DNA of 64,000 bases from contig NZ_JBFRGR010000020.1 of assembly GCF_052115445.1 (NCBI RefSeq), positions 1 to 64,000 of the forward strand, given 5' to 3'. A program made the position numbers and the translations under genes. Below, piece after piece: positions 16,600-25,595 of this stretch; positions within the stretch are counted from its first letter, which is position 1, and the number at the start of each line of letters is the position of its first letter. The stretch is from Paenibacillus_E sp052115445 (GTDB taxonomy: Bacteria; Bacillota; Bacilli; Paenibacillales; NBRC-103111). Below the pieces are notes generated by a model, which saw nothing but the letters and a program-made list of their open reading frames with translations, ran no database searches and was not told the DNA's origin.

Positions 16600-19284
16600 A
16601 TGATGACACAAAAACAAGTGGTACNTTTTCAAGAGGGAAGTGCCTCAATGAAAGCTTTGCTGGGAGGAAAGGGAGCTAATCTTGCTGAGATGACGCGTGC
16701 CGGTTTTCCCGTACCGCCAGGATTCACCATTACGACTGAAGCCTGCTTAGCTTTTTTTAAGGTAGGCAATCGGATCTCGGAGGAACAGTTTGAACAAATC
16801 GAAACAGCTCTCAAGCAGTTAGAGAGTCAGAAAGGACAAATATTCGGTGATGCAAACAATCCGCTTCTTGTTTCGATACGTTCTGGTTCGGTAAGCTCAA
16901 TGCCGGGGATGATGGATACCATTTTGAATCTCGGACTTAACGATATAACTGTCCTTGGATTGGCGACGCTTACAAACAATGAAAAGTTCGCTTACGACTG
17001 CTACCGCCGCTTGATGCAGATGTTTGGAAACGTGGTGCTCGGCATTGAATCCTACCATTTTGAGCAGCTGCTCCACTGTTTGAAAGAGAAGGAGGGCGCC
17101 CTCCAAGATCATGATGTTACTGCTGCGGGGTGGAAGGATCTGATTGAAGATTATAAAAAGTGCATTCTAGCTAAAACCGGCCAGTCTTTTCCTCAGCACG
17201 TGTACGAGCAGTTACGAATGGCCATTGAAGCCGTATTCAAGTCTTGGAACAATCAAAGAGCTCAAATTTACCGTAAAATAAATCGGATTCCAGATGAGCA
17301 AGGGACAGCCGTCAACGTGCAGAGCATGGTCTTTGGCAATATGGGCGGTAATTGCGGCACCGGCGTCGTCTTTACGAGAAATCCTTCTACGGGTGAGAAT
17401 ACATTTTTTGGAGAATACCTGATCAATGCTCAGGGTGAAGATGTCGTAGCAGGTATAAGAACACCGCTGGCCATTACTGCGCTGAAAAACGAGATGCCTC
17501 TAATTTATGAGCAGTTATTCCAGGCATCCAAGCAGCTTGAGAAGCAGTACAAAGATATGCAGGACATCGAATTTACGGTTGAAAATAATAAGCTTTACCT
17601 ATTACAAACAAGAAACGGGAAACGAAATGCCCAAGCCGCATTAAAAATTGCCGTCGATTTGGTCCATGAAGGTGTATTATCCAAGCAGGAGGCCGTTGGC
17701 CGTATCGAAGTGTCCCATTTGGATCAGCTTCTGCACAGAGGTATTGATGAAGATGCAGTAAAGGATGTCTTGGCAAAAGGACTTCCTGCTTCGCCGGGTG
17801 CAGCGGTGGGACAGCTGGTGTTTAGCGCCGACACGGCAGCAGAATGGAGCCGTGCGGGCAAAGCAGTTATTCTTGCTAGAATGGAAACGACGCCGGAAGA
17901 TATTCATGGCGTGATCGCTTCAGAAGGGGTGCTCACGAGCCGTGGAGGGATGACGAGCCATGCTGCTGTAGTGGCAAGGGGAATGGGCAAGCCATGCGTT
18001 TGCGGCTGCGAAGACATCCGAATCGTACTTGATGAGAAACAGATGATGGTTGGAGGCAAGATCGTAAAAGAAGGCGATTGGATTACACTGGACGGCGGAA
18101 CGGGACGCGTCATTAGCGGTAACATGCCTTTACATGAAGCTAGGATGACAAATGAACTTCTCGTTATGCTGAAGTGGGCGGATGAGATTCGCACACTGAA
18201 AGTGTTTGCGAATGCGGATAATCCGCACGATGCGGGAATTGCGAGAGAATTAGGGGCAGAAGGGATCGGGCTATGCCGGACGGAACATATGTTTTTCTCA
18301 TCAGCGCGATTACCAGTCGTTCAACAAATGATTCTTGCGGAAGATAAGGAGGAGCGTTTGAAGGCTCTTGCCCAACTGCTTCCGATGCAGCAGTCGGATT
18401 TTGAAGGCATTTTTAATGAAATGGACGGCCTCCCGGTGACGATTCGATTGCTCGATCCGCCACTACATGAGTTTCTCCCAAACCTCGCAGATCTTCAGAG
18501 AAGACAAGCCCAGCTGATGTATGATAAAGAGGGCTCTGACGAGGAAAGAGATGAGGTGGCTCACCTTCTTCGGAAAGTGCAAGCTCTGCACGAGGCAAAC
18601 CCCATGCTAGGGCAACGAGGCTGCAGATTGGGAATTGTTTATCCGGAGATTTATGAGATGCAGATTGAGGCCATCTTCCGTGCAGCATCTGGTTGTATCG
18701 ACAATGGCATCAGCGTACATCCGGAAATCATGATTCCACTCGTTAGTCATGCAAGTGAACTGAAAATTTTCAGAGAACTTGTTGAGTTCGTTGCGATGCA
18801 GGTGCTGGGGAAAGAAAAGCTTCGAGAATGTCCGTATAAGGTCGGGACAATGATAGAAGTACCACGCGCTGCTCTTACTGCGCGCCAAATTGCGGCACAC
18901 GCGGATTTCTTCTCTTTTGGCACCAATGACTTAACGCAAATGACGTTTGGATACAGCCGTGACGATGCGGAAGGAAAGTTTTTAACCCATTATGTCGATC
19001 AAAAGCTTTTGCCGCATAATCCGTTTCAGGTGCTCGACACGGAAGGAGTCGGCCAATTGATTGACTTAGCCGTAAACGTGGGCCGTGTTGTTAAGCCATC
19101 GCTTAAAACGGGGATTTGCGGGGAACATGGCGGAGATAAAGAGTCAATTTTCTTTTGTCACTCGATCGGATTGGATTATGTTAGCTGTTCCCCTTACCGA
19201 ATTCCTTTAGCTCGAATCGCCGCAGCACAAGCGTTCATCGAACATGGTGTTCCCAGCGAATGTAAGGTAGCTAATGCCATTTGA
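16600..19284 (+). CDS. ppdK: Pyruvate phosphate dikinase, copy 2
   Basis: An 894-residue dikinase with the same motifs as copy 1: GGMTSHAAVVARGMGKPCVC around the phospho-His, and the catalytic Cys in GICGEHGGDKESIFF. It starts at ATG 16600 (or 16603) after AAGGAGG. It lies 107 bases behind monooxygenase 1, probably in the same transcription unit, and is followed by the intact dikinase regulator. The pairing with an aromatic hydroxylase suggests that it turns pyruvate from ring cleavage into PEP for gluconeogenesis. An N at 16625 makes codon 8 or 9 uncertain; copy 1 has Pro there. Confidence 0.95.
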   Translation: MMTQKQVVXFQEGSASMKALLGGKGANLAEMTRAGFPVPPGFTITTEACLAFFKVGNRISEEQFEQIETALKQLESQKGQIFGDANNPLLVSIRSGSVSSMPGMMDTILNLGLNDITVLGLATLTNNEKFAYDCYRRLMQMFGNVVLGIESYHFEQLLHCLKEKEGALQDHDVTAAGWKDLIEDYKKCILAKTGQSFPQHVYEQLRMAIEAVFKSWNNQRAQIYRKINRIPDEQGTAVNVQSMVFGNMGGNCGTGVVFTRNPSTGENTFFGEYLINAQGEDVVAGIRTPLAITALKNEMPLIYEQLFQASKQLEKQYKDMQDIEFTVENNKLYLLQTRNGKRNAQAALKIAVDLVHEGVLSKQEAVGRIEVSHLDQLLHRGIDEDAVKDVLAKGLPASPGAAVGQLVFSADTAAEWSRAGKAVILARMETTPEDIHGVIASEGVLTSRGGMTSHAAVVARGMGKPCVCGCEDIRIVLDEKQMMVGGKIVKEGDWITLDGGTGRVISGNMPLHEARMTNELLVMLKWADEIRTLKVFANADNPHDAGIARELGAEGIGLCRTEHMFFSSARLPVVQQMILAEDKEERLKALAQLLPMQQSDFEGIFNEMDGLPVTIRLLDPPLHEFLPNLADLQRRQAQLMYDKEGSDEERDEVAHLLRKVQALHEANPMLGQRGCRLGIVYPEIYEMQIEAIFRAASGCIDNGISVHPEIMIPLVSHASELKIFRELVEFVAMQVLGKEKLRECPYKVGTMIEVPRAALTARQIAAHADFFSFGTNDLTQMTFGYSRDDAEGKFLTHYVDQKLLPHNPFQVLDTEGVGQLIDLAVNVGRVVKPSLKTGICGEHGGDKESIFFCHSIGLDYVSCSPYRIPLARIAAAQAFIEHGVPSECKVANAI

Positions 19285-19313
19285 TGCGGCAGAGATGCTT
19301 GGAGGTGTCACGG

Positions 19314-20114
19314 GTGGGGGAGATAGTCCATACCATTTTCATTTGTTCTGACTCGGTTGGGGAAACGGCAAATACCGTCGTTCAAGCGACAATTCGTCAG
19401 TTTAACGCTAGCAAAGTTCATGTAAGACGTTTTGGAACAATGCGAACGGAGGAAGAGATCCGAAGTATGATGGAGGAAGCTTCCAGGTTGGGGAGTTTTG
19501 TAGTTTACACGCTTGTTCTTCCGGAATTAAGAGAGATGATGCGTCAAGAAGCGATTCGCTTAAACGTAACAAGTATCGATATCCTTGGGCCTGTCATGCA
19601 AGCTTTCATTGATACTTTCAAGGATTCTCCTAAAAGGCAAGCGGGATTGCTTCACCAAATGGACGAAAACTATCAGAAGCGGGTCGAAGCCATTGAATTT
19701 GCAGTCAATTGCGATGATGGTAAGGATACTAGTGCTTTGAGACAAGCACATATTGTTCTTCTGGGGGTTTCAAGAACATCGAAAACGCCGCTTAGTATTT
19801 TTCTGGCGCATAAAGGGTACAAAGTAGCCAATTATCCACTAGTACCGGAAGTGAAACCGCCCGAAGGCTTGTTTACACTTAACAAAAACAAATTAATCGG
19901 CTTGACGATGAGCGCGGACCAGCTCGTTAAGATCCGAACGGAACGGTTGAAAGCGGTAGGTTTGCCATTCGGCGCTAAATATTCTGCCATAGAAAGAGTA
20001 GCGGAAGAGTTGGAATACGCCTTCGACTTGTATAAGCAGCTTGGATGTACAGTAATCGATGTCACGGAGAAGGCAATTGAGGAAACGGCCGCCATCATAT
20101 TGGATGCCATGTAA
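19314..20114 (+). CDS. Pyruvate phosphate dikinase regulatory protein
   Basis: Bifunctional serine/threonine kinase and pyrophosphorylase (DUF299, YqfL/PpsR family) that inactivates the dikinase by ADP-dependent phosphorylation of the Thr beside the catalytic His and reactivates it by phosphorolysis. GTG 19314 follows GGAGGTG and gives 266 residues, matching the family length of about 270; the open frame extends upstream over the end of ppdK2, but without a better start. FICSDSVGETA is at the N-terminus and the P-loop GVSRTSKTP near residue 150. It is probably the only functional regulator here for both dikinases. In B. subtilis the homologous gene lies beside ccpN. Confidence 0.92.
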   Translation: MGEIVHTIFICSDSVGETANTVVQATIRQFNASKVHVRRFGTMRTEEEIRSMMEEASRLGSFVVYTLVLPELREMMRQEAIRLNVTSIDILGPVMQAFIDTFKDSPKRQAGLLHQMDENYQKRVEAIEFAVNCDDGKDTSALRQAHIVLLGVSRTSKTPLSIFLAHKGYKVANYPLVPEVKPPEGLFTLNKNKLIGLTMSADQLVKIRTERLKAVGLPFGAKYSAIERVAEELEYAFDLYKQLGCTVIDVTEKAIEETAAIILDAM

Positions 20115-20137
20115 TACATTTTGGTTGGTAAACATAG

Positions 20138-20178
20138 AACCGGAACCCTACGTGAAATAGGGGGTTCGGTTTGTTTTT
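20138..20178 (+). terminator. Terminator after the dikinase regulator
   Basis: AACCGGAACCCT pairs imperfectly with AGGGGGTTCGGTT around a short loop and is followed by TTTGTTTTTA. Confidence 0.7.
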
Positions 20179-20243
20179 ATTGCTAAGAAATACCTATTTC
20201 AAATACGTTATCGATGGACATCTACTGATGAAAGGACATGACA

Positions 20244-21101
20244 ATGGACCAAATGAATTCTCATCAAAAATCAGATATCATTTCTCATCTACTTGCTACA
20301 GCACCTATTTGGTTTCAAATGATTTGTTTGTTTGAGGAAGATGTTACGATGGGCATTACAGATATGGAGAAATTTGTTGCTTATTTCCCTGGTCATTCAC
20401 TAAAATTCCCCATCGTAGTGAACGAAGCTTTTAAACAAGGCAGTGTGGCTAAAGAAATAATAGAGAATAAGAAGGAAAAATTCAACATTGTTGATCAATC
20501 TGTTTATGGAGTAGTGTATTGTGGTGGTGGAATACCAATCTTTGAGAATGGATACATCGTCGGTTCCATCGTATTCGGAGTCAGCTTGAACAAACAAAAA
20601 AGGCTAATGAATATTGCAGAGCATCTGTTTGCCCTTGTGCAGCAAACGAATGCAAACTCAACTGCGATTATGAGAACATCAAAAGTTCTGTTCGAAAAAA
20701 ATGAAGTCATTTTTGAATATATGAATAATTTACAAGAGCAAATTAACCGGACTTCTTCAATCGTTTCCACGATAGCAGGGATTTCAACCCAAACCAAAAT
20801 ACTAGGTCTGAACGCACTTATTGAAGCAGCCCATATAGGCCAACAGGGCCGAGGCTTCTCCGTCGTGGCTAAAGAAATACAAAAGTTGGCTGATGATTCC
20901 AAAGAGTCATCCAGACATATCGAAAGCATTCTTAATGATTTAACAAATGAAACTGTGAACTTAAGGAAACTTTTTGAGGGATCGAAACACTTATTTCACA
21001 ATCAATTTGAACAAATTTCAGAGATATCGCTAGCGATCGAAACAATTAGTACTGAAGCGCAGCATTTAGTAACTGTTTCTGAAATTTCGCAAAAGAGGTA
21101 A
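20244..21101 (+). CDS. Soluble methyl-accepting chemotaxis-like protein (YfmS type)
   Basis: A 285-residue cytoplasmic protein. ATG 20244 is chosen because AAAGGA lies seven bases upstream; ATG 20238 would be too close. No membrane segment is seen. Residues 1-130 form a small ligand-binding-like domain similar to the one in B. subtilis YfmS. Residues about 155-245 hold the hairpin tip of an MCP signalling domain, with ISTQTKILGLNALIEAAHIG and GRGFSVVAKEIQKLAD. The signalling domain is short compared with membrane chemoreceptors. It probably interacts with CheW/CheA and links chemotaxis to the nearby catabolic genes, but the ligand is unknown. Confidence 0.82.
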   Translation: MDQMNSHQKSDIISHLLATAPIWFQMICLFEEDVTMGITDMEKFVAYFPGHSLKFPIVVNEAFKQGSVAKEIIENKKEKFNIVDQSVYGVVYCGGGIPIFENGYIVGSIVFGVSLNKQKRLMNIAEHLFALVQQTNANSTAIMRTSKVLFEKNEVIFEYMNNLQEQINRTSSIVSTIAGISTQTKILGLNALIEAAHIGQQGRGFSVVAKEIQKLADDSKESSRHIESILNDLTNETVNLRKLFEGSKHLFHNQFEQISEISLAIETISTEAQHLVTVSEISQKR

Positions 21102-21118
21102 TCAAAAACGACAAAAAA

Positions 21119-21133
21119 TAATAGCGCTTACAT
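21119..21133 (-). promoter_or_regulatory. Possible cre box
   Basis: On the minus strand ATGTAAGCGCTATTA fits the CcpA consensus WTGNAANCGNWNNCW except for one position. It lies upstream of the Crp/FNR-type site of amidohydrolase 1, where CcpA would have to act from a distance. Confidence 0.35.
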
Positions 21134-21146
21134 TTAATATTAAAAC

Positions 21147-21188
21147 GTTAACTAGTTAACACGTACCGTTAAAAATACAACCTATAAT
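21147..21188 (+). promoter_or_regulatory. Crp/FNR-type site and -10 box of amidohydrolase 1
   Basis: GTTAA-CTAG-TTAAC (21147-21160) is a perfect copy of the palindrome. TATAAT (21183-21188) is the -10 box. Centre-to-centre distance is 32 bp, the same as at the three other promoters of this type. Confidence 0.8.
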
Positions 21189-21194
21189 AAATTA

Positions 21195-21349
21195 TAAGTA
21201 TCCCAATTAGAAGGAGAGGAAATATAAGAAAGGAGGAAGGGGATATGTTTAACTAAATTGGGTTATGCGCTGCTGTTTTAACAACTTTTCAATTTTATGG
21301 GGGAATAAGTACACGAATGCCTCAAACAGAAAGGGATGACAGATAGAAA
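21195..21349 (+). other. Long leader of amidohydrolase 1 with two strong ribosome binding sites
   Basis: About 155 bases separate the likely transcription start from the amidohydrolase ATG. The leader contains AGAAGGAGAGG and AAAGGAGGAAGGGG; the second stands directly before a three-codon frame ATG TTT AAC TAA at 21245-21256. The amidohydrolase itself has only a weak AAAGGGA site, rather far from its ATG. No terminator-like hairpin was seen. Confidence 0.5.
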
Positions 21350-22570
21350 ATGATTTCTGCTTACTGGTTGACACATGTACGCTTGGACAGTGGTTTTGAG
21401 CAGGATGAAGACGGTATTATTCATACACGTTCGCAAGTGTGTCATCTTTTGATTGAAAACGGCAAAATCGCCAATATGATGTCGGCCGATCTGCCGCTTG
21501 TAACCGATCTTCCGAGAAAAGATGCAAAGGGACTACTTGCCCTTCCTTCCTTTGTTGAAAAACACATTCATTTGGACAAAACCTACATGGGATACGGATG
21601 GAAATCATGCAAACCCGTGAAAAATCTGATTGAACGATTGGATTTTGAAGCGAAAGAGAACCTTGTTATGTTGGATACAGTTAAACAGCGGGCAGAAGGC
21701 ATGTTGGAGTTTATTTCTTCGACTGGTGTCACTCATATCCGTACTCACGTTAATATTGATCCTTATGTCGGGTTGAAGCATTTGGAGGAAGTACGTAAAG
21801 CACTGGAGACATTTAGCGACAAAATGACGTATGAAATTGTTGCTTTTCCGCAGCATGGTCTGCTACGCTCGCAATCGGTTGATTTGATGAAGCAGGCTAT
21901 GAAGGAAGGAGCAACAATTGTTGGCGGCCTTGATCCGGCCGGAGTGGATGGGAATATGGAGCAGTCGCTTGCACAAATGATGGAAATTGCTGTACAGGCT
22001 AATGCCGACATCGATATCCATTTGCACGATCCATCCCAGTTAGGTATGACTACGATGAAACGGTTGGCCGCCATGACGAAAGAGGCAGGTTATCATAACC
22101 GTGTGGCAATTAGCCATGCTTTTGCCTTGGGTGATGTCCCCGTCGAAGAAGCAGCTGAAACAATCGATTTTTTTGCCGAATTAGGCGTCTCCATCATATC
22201 AACTGTATTAATCAACAGACAGATCCCGCCGCTACCTTTTTTACATGAAAATGGGGTGAAGGTTGAACTGGGATGCGATGGATTTTATGATTCATGGTTC
22301 CCTTTTAGAAACGGCGATATTGTTGATAAAGTAAACAGGTTTGTTGAACGATACAGTTGGATTGATGAAGGTTCACTTACGAAAGCACTTGCATTCATTA
22401 CAGGTGGAAAAACCACTCTGGACCCAAATGGCAAACGGATTTGGCCAGCCGTTGGAGATGACGCAAATCTCGTCTTGGTGGATGCGACCTGTTCGGCGGA
22501 AACCGTTGCGAGAAGATCCACGCGTGTAGCTGTCATGTTTAAAGGAAACATGATTCGCAGTTCGATTTAA
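21350..22570 (+). CDS. Cytosine-deaminase-like amidohydrolase 1
   Basis: Metal-dependent hydrolase of the amidohydrolase superfamily, 406 residues, in the cytosine deaminase/AtzC-like branch. Visible metal and active-site motifs are HIHLDK near residue 68 (HxH), IDIHLHDPS near 222, ISHAFALGD near 255 and GCDGFYDSW near 305 with the conserved Asp. The substrate is probably a cyclic or linear amide or amidine. Position argues against a housekeeping cytosine deaminase: it sits with an aromatic-acid porter under the same Crp/FNR-type promoter as the anthranilate hydroxylase. A paralogue at 42060 shares most motifs. It may feed a nitrogen-containing precursor into the anthranilate pathway, which is inference. 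Confidence 0.75.
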   Translation: MISAYWLTHVRLDSGFEQDEDGIIHTRSQVCHLLIENGKIANMMSADLPLVTDLPRKDAKGLLALPSFVEKHIHLDKTYMGYGWKSCKPVKNLIERLDFEAKENLVMLDTVKQRAEGMLEFISSTGVTHIRTHVNIDPYVGLKHLEEVRKALETFSDKMTYEIVAFPQHGLLRSQSVDLMKQAMKEGATIVGGLDPAGVDGNMEQSLAQMMEIAVQANADIDIHLHDPSQLGMTTMKRLAAMTKEAGYHNRVAISHAFALGDVPVEEAAETIDFFAELGVSIISTVLINRQIPPLPFLHENGVKVELGCDGFYDSWFPFRNGDIVDKVNRFVERYSWIDEGSLTKALAFITGGKTTLDPNGKRIWPAVGDDANLVLVDATCSAETVARRSTRVAVMFKGNMIRSSI

Positions 22571-22597
22571 AAAAAAAATTTGAAAGAGGGTTTTATA

Positions 22598-23941
22598 TTG
22601 AACATGAATGAAAATCTCTCTCTAAACGGAAAATCAGAGACCGCTGATACTCTGCAAAAGCCAACGCGAACTGCAAAATCATTAACTGCTTTAGTCGTTT
22701 TCTGCTGCTTTCTAACGATTATGGCTGAAGGATATGATCTAGGTATTTACGGTGCGGTCATGTCAAGCTTATTAACGGATAAGTCATTGGGGTTATCACC
22801 TGTTCAAGCCGGGCTCATTGGCAGTTACGCGCTGATCGGAATGATCATTGGGAACGTTGTCGTTGGGTCGTTGTCGGACCTCATCGGCCGCAAATGGACT
22901 CTCATCACTTGTATTGGTATTTTTTCTATTACTATGGGTTTATCAGCCATGGCTGCTTCACCGGAAATGTTAGGATTCATCCGTTTTGCAGGAGGGATTG
23001 CATTAGGCGGGGCTATGCCGATTGCAACCACACTTACGATTGAATACGCGCCTGTTCGTCGTCGTTCGCTGATGAATGCCATTATGTTTTCCGGTTATCC
23101 TCTTGGAGGCGTACTAGGAGCATTAGCTTCCTTATTTTTCCTAAATGACTACGGCTGGAGATTTTTGTTCTGGCTGGGATTGTCCCCTATCGTCCTGGTG
23201 CCTTTCCTCATTTGGAAGCTACCTGAATCACTCAATTTTCTGGTCGCACGTAATCGTAAACAAGAAGCAGAAGCCATTTGTAAGAAATATCAGATCGATC
23301 TACCTACGATACATCAAGTAGAAAACACAAAAGATTCAAAAAATAAATTGGGTGCTATTGGTTTCTTATTTTCCAAACCGTATTTACGAACAACCACGTT
23401 TTTTTGGGTTACTTTTTTCATGGGCTTACTCTTAGTTTACGGATTAAGTGCGTGGCTGCCTAAAATGATGGTCCAGGCTGGTTACCCTCTTGGCTCCAGT
23501 TTGTCACTTTTATTAATGTTAAACTTTACAGCCATTTTCGGCGCACTCGGGGCTGGTGCAGCAGCAGACCGATGGGGCTCAAAACGGGTCATTAGCATAG
23601 CCTATTTTGCAGCGGCGATAAGTATCGCTTTATTAAGTCTAAAGCCCCCTACGTTCTTGCTCTATCCACTCATCGGGATCGCGGGAATAGGTTCAACTGG
23701 AATACTTATTATTTTGAATGCCTACCTTACAAAATACTTCCCTACACACGCACGTTCAACCGCTTTGGGTTGGGCATCCGGTGTTGGCAGAATCGGTGCC
23801 TCCTGTGGGCCTATTCTAGGGGGACTTCTATTGGCATGGAAAGTGGATTTCAGTGTAAATTTTTATATTTTTTCTCTCGCAGCGTTAATCGCTTCAATTT
23901 CTATCCTACTTGTACCCGTTGAAAAGGATAGATTAATTTAA
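22598..23941 (+). CDS. MFS aromatic acid:H+ symporter (AAHS family)
   Basis: A 12-segment major facilitator of about 447 residues from TTG 22598 (AGAGGG seven bases upstream); ATG 22604 is an alternative. The AAHS signature EGYDLGIYGAV is in the first membrane segment near residue 45, and the loop 2-3 motif SLSDLIGRKW near residue 90. AAHS members such as PcaK and BenK import aromatic acids with protons. It follows amidohydrolase 1 by 27 bases and shares its promoter, so it may import that enzyme's substrate, or anthranilate. Confidence 0.85.
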   Translation: MNMNENLSLNGKSETADTLQKPTRTAKSLTALVVFCCFLTIMAEGYDLGIYGAVMSSLLTDKSLGLSPVQAGLIGSYALIGMIIGNVVVGSLSDLIGRKWTLITCIGIFSITMGLSAMAASPEMLGFIRFAGGIALGGAMPIATTLTIEYAPVRRRSLMNAIMFSGYPLGGVLGALASLFFLNDYGWRFLFWLGLSPIVLVPFLIWKLPESLNFLVARNRKQEAEAICKKYQIDLPTIHQVENTKDSKNKLGAIGFLFSKPYLRTTTFFWVTFFMGLLLVYGLSAWLPKMMVQAGYPLGSSLSLLLMLNFTAIFGALGAGAAADRWGSKRVISIAYFAAAISIALLSLKPPTFLLYPLIGIAGIGSTGILIILNAYLTKYFPTHARSTALGWASGVGRIGASCGPILGGLLLAWKVDFSVNFYIFSLAALIASISILLVPVEKDRLI

Positions 23942-23969
23942 CTCGTTATTTCATTTTCTATATAAACTG

Positions 23970-24012
23970 CAAGCTGCCAACTGTATACAACAGGTGTCAG
24001 CTTGTTTTTTTT
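23970..24012 (+). terminator. Terminator after the AAHS porter
   Basis: CAAGCTGCCA pairs with TGTCAGCTTG (one mismatch) and is followed by eight T residues. Confidence 0.8.
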
Positions 24013-24061
24013 CGTTGGTTTTTTACAGGGAATAATTGCGCTTTCATTAATAGCCTATAAC

Positions 24062-24103
24062 GTTAATTAGTTTACATGATCCTTCTGGAATCCAAATTAT
24101 AAT
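24062..24103 (+). promoter_or_regulatory. Crp/FNR-type site and -10 box of the NCS2 permease
   Basis: GTTAA-TTAG-TTTAC (24062-24075) matches the palindrome with one mismatch. TATAAT (24098-24103) is centred 32 bp downstream. The predicted transcript starts near 24110. Confidence 0.75.
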
Positions 24104-24143
24104 GAAGGTGGGAAATGTGGTGCTTGTAAAAGGAGGTAGCAAC

Positions 24144-25469
24144 GTGTACAAATTGACCTCGGCATCGTTTTGGCTGGCGGGTGTGCAATGGTTTTTCTTT
24201 TTGTTTGCCAATACGATTGTGGTGCCCTTATCAGTCAGTACCGCATTCGGTTTTTCCCCGGAACTTACTGCTTCCGTGGTGAAAGTCACTTTCGTCGTTA
24301 CCGGTATTGCGAGCATGCTACAAGCAGCCTTCGGACACCGGTACGCCTTGATGGAGGGGCCTTCCGGCCTTTGGTGGGGACTTATTTTGAGTCTTGCTGC
24401 TGCAGCTCCGTCCATGGGAATGACCTTAGAACAAATGGGGGGAGCGCTTACAGTAGGGATTATCGCCTCCGGAGTGGTCACTTCGATACTGGGGGCGATC
24501 GGCTTCGGCAAAGTGCTGAAAAAAGTGTTTACACAAATCGTCATGTTCGTGTACTTGTTTCTTCTTTCCTGCCAATTGATTATCGTTTTTTTTAAAAGCA
24601 TGATCGGATTGAGCGGAGGCCGAATCGATATGCCGGTTGCCGCACTCTCCATTGCGGTAATATTTTTAGTTAGCTGGATAGGAGTGAAGGGTAGGGGGAA
24701 GGTAAGAAGCTTTTCAGTTTTGATCGGTATGCTTGCTGGTTGGGTGGCTTACCGCGTTTTGTTTCCCAACACTACAACCGGAGTCGAAATCGGAGGCAAC
24801 AATTTCGATTTTGTTCTGTTCCCATGGGGAAATCCGCATTTGGAAGTTGGTGTTTTGATTGCAGCTATGCTTGCGGGGCTTATTAATATGACCAATACAA
24901 TTGCGTCTCTTAAGGCAGCAGAAAAGCTTTATAGGACTGTTAGTTCGGACTCGCAGTATAAGAGATCATTCCATTTTACAGGATTTCACACGGTTCTATC
25001 CGGGTTGTTTGGGCTGGTGCCTTACGGTCCTTTTACATCGTCTATTGGGTTTCTAGAAAGCACCAAAATATTGGACAGATCGGTTCTCGTATTAGGAGGA
25101 GTACTATTTGCCATAATCGGGTTTGTCCCGGGATTTGATACTTTTTTTGTGACGATGCCGGTTAGCGTCGGAAATGCAGTACTCTTCGTCATTTATTTTC
25201 AGTTGTTCGGCTCTGCGTTTCGAAATTTGCAAGGGTTCACGTTTAATGCAATAACCGTTTACCGGATTTCGGCACCTGCGCTGCTTGGAATTTCAATCCT
25301 GAACGTGCCGCCTGAAGCTTTTTCAGTTTTTCCTGGGATCATACGCCCGATTGTCGGCAACGGACTGTTGATGGGTGTCCTGCTGGCAATCTTTCTTGAA
25401 TTAACGGTTGATTGGTCACGATATGATACGCCAGAGGCGGAAGGGCTAGGAGTCAAGGTCAATGAATGA
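24144..25469 (+). CDS. NCS2-family (xanthine/uracil-type) permease
   Basis: A polytopic membrane protein of 441 residues, with about 12-14 membrane segments. GTG 24144 is the start because AGGAGGT lies just upstream; ATG 24102 overlaps the -10 box and cannot be transcribed from that promoter. FANTIVVPLSV in the first segment, MEGPSGLWWG near residue 72 and the later VPYGPFTSSIGFLESTK segment fit the nucleobase-cation symporter 2 family. The usual substrates are purines, pyrimidines or ascorbate-like compounds. In this setting it may carry an N-heterocycle that amidohydrolase 1 opens, which is only inferred from their shared promoter type. Confidence 0.75.
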   Translation: MYKLTSASFWLAGVQWFFFLFANTIVVPLSVSTAFGFSPELTASVVKVTFVVTGIASMLQAAFGHRYALMEGPSGLWWGLILSLAAAAPSMGMTLEQMGGALTVGIIASGVVTSILGAIGFGKVLKKVFTQIVMFVYLFLLSCQLIIVFFKSMIGLSGGRIDMPVAALSIAVIFLVSWIGVKGRGKVRSFSVLIGMLAGWVAYRVLFPNTTTGVEIGGNNFDFVLFPWGNPHLEVGVLIAAMLAGLINMTNTIASLKAAEKLYRTVSSDSQYKRSFHFTGFHTVLSGLFGLVPYGPFTSSIGFLESTKILDRSVLVLGGVLFAIIGFVPGFDTFFVTMPVSVGNAVLFVIYFQLFGSAFRNLQGFTFNAITVYRISAPALLGISILNVPPEAFSVFPGIIRPIVGNGLLMGVLLAIFLELTVDWSRYDTPEAEGLGVKVNE

Positions 25470-25527
25470 TAATAGTAATGGTAGAAACGGGATCTGGAGT
25501 TTGAAACGGCGTAGATGATAACAAATA

Positions 25528-25568
25528 AAAATGCAGCCCGACCTCTGTGAAGAGGCGGGCTGCATTTG
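25528..25568. terminator. Bidirectional terminator, permease and crp pair
   Basis: AAATGCAGCCCGACCTCT (25529-25546) pairs with AGAGGCGGGCTGCATTT (25551-25567) with one bulge and a GTGA loop. A- and T-rich flanks on both sides serve the two converging units. Confidence 0.88.
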
Positions 25569-25595
25569 TCTATTACGAGGTTAATGTGAAAGTAA

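Noticed and set aside
12759..18194. Antisense open frames of about 100 codons inside both dikinase genes
   Set aside because: They recur at the same places in both copies because the coding sequence is conserved; they are shadows of the real frame.
21350..22570. True cytosine deaminase (codA) with a nucleobase permease
   Set aside because: Metal motifs fit the wider family only, and the shared promoter type with anthranilate genes argues for another substrate.
23970..24140. Purine riboswitch before the NCS2 permease
   Set aside because: No conserved purine-aptamer core or three-way junction could be drawn; the region is explained by a terminator and an activator-dependent promoter.
24102..24143. 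ATG 24102 as start of the NCS2 permease
   Set aside because: It overlaps the -10 box; GTG 24144 has AGGAGGT directly upstream.
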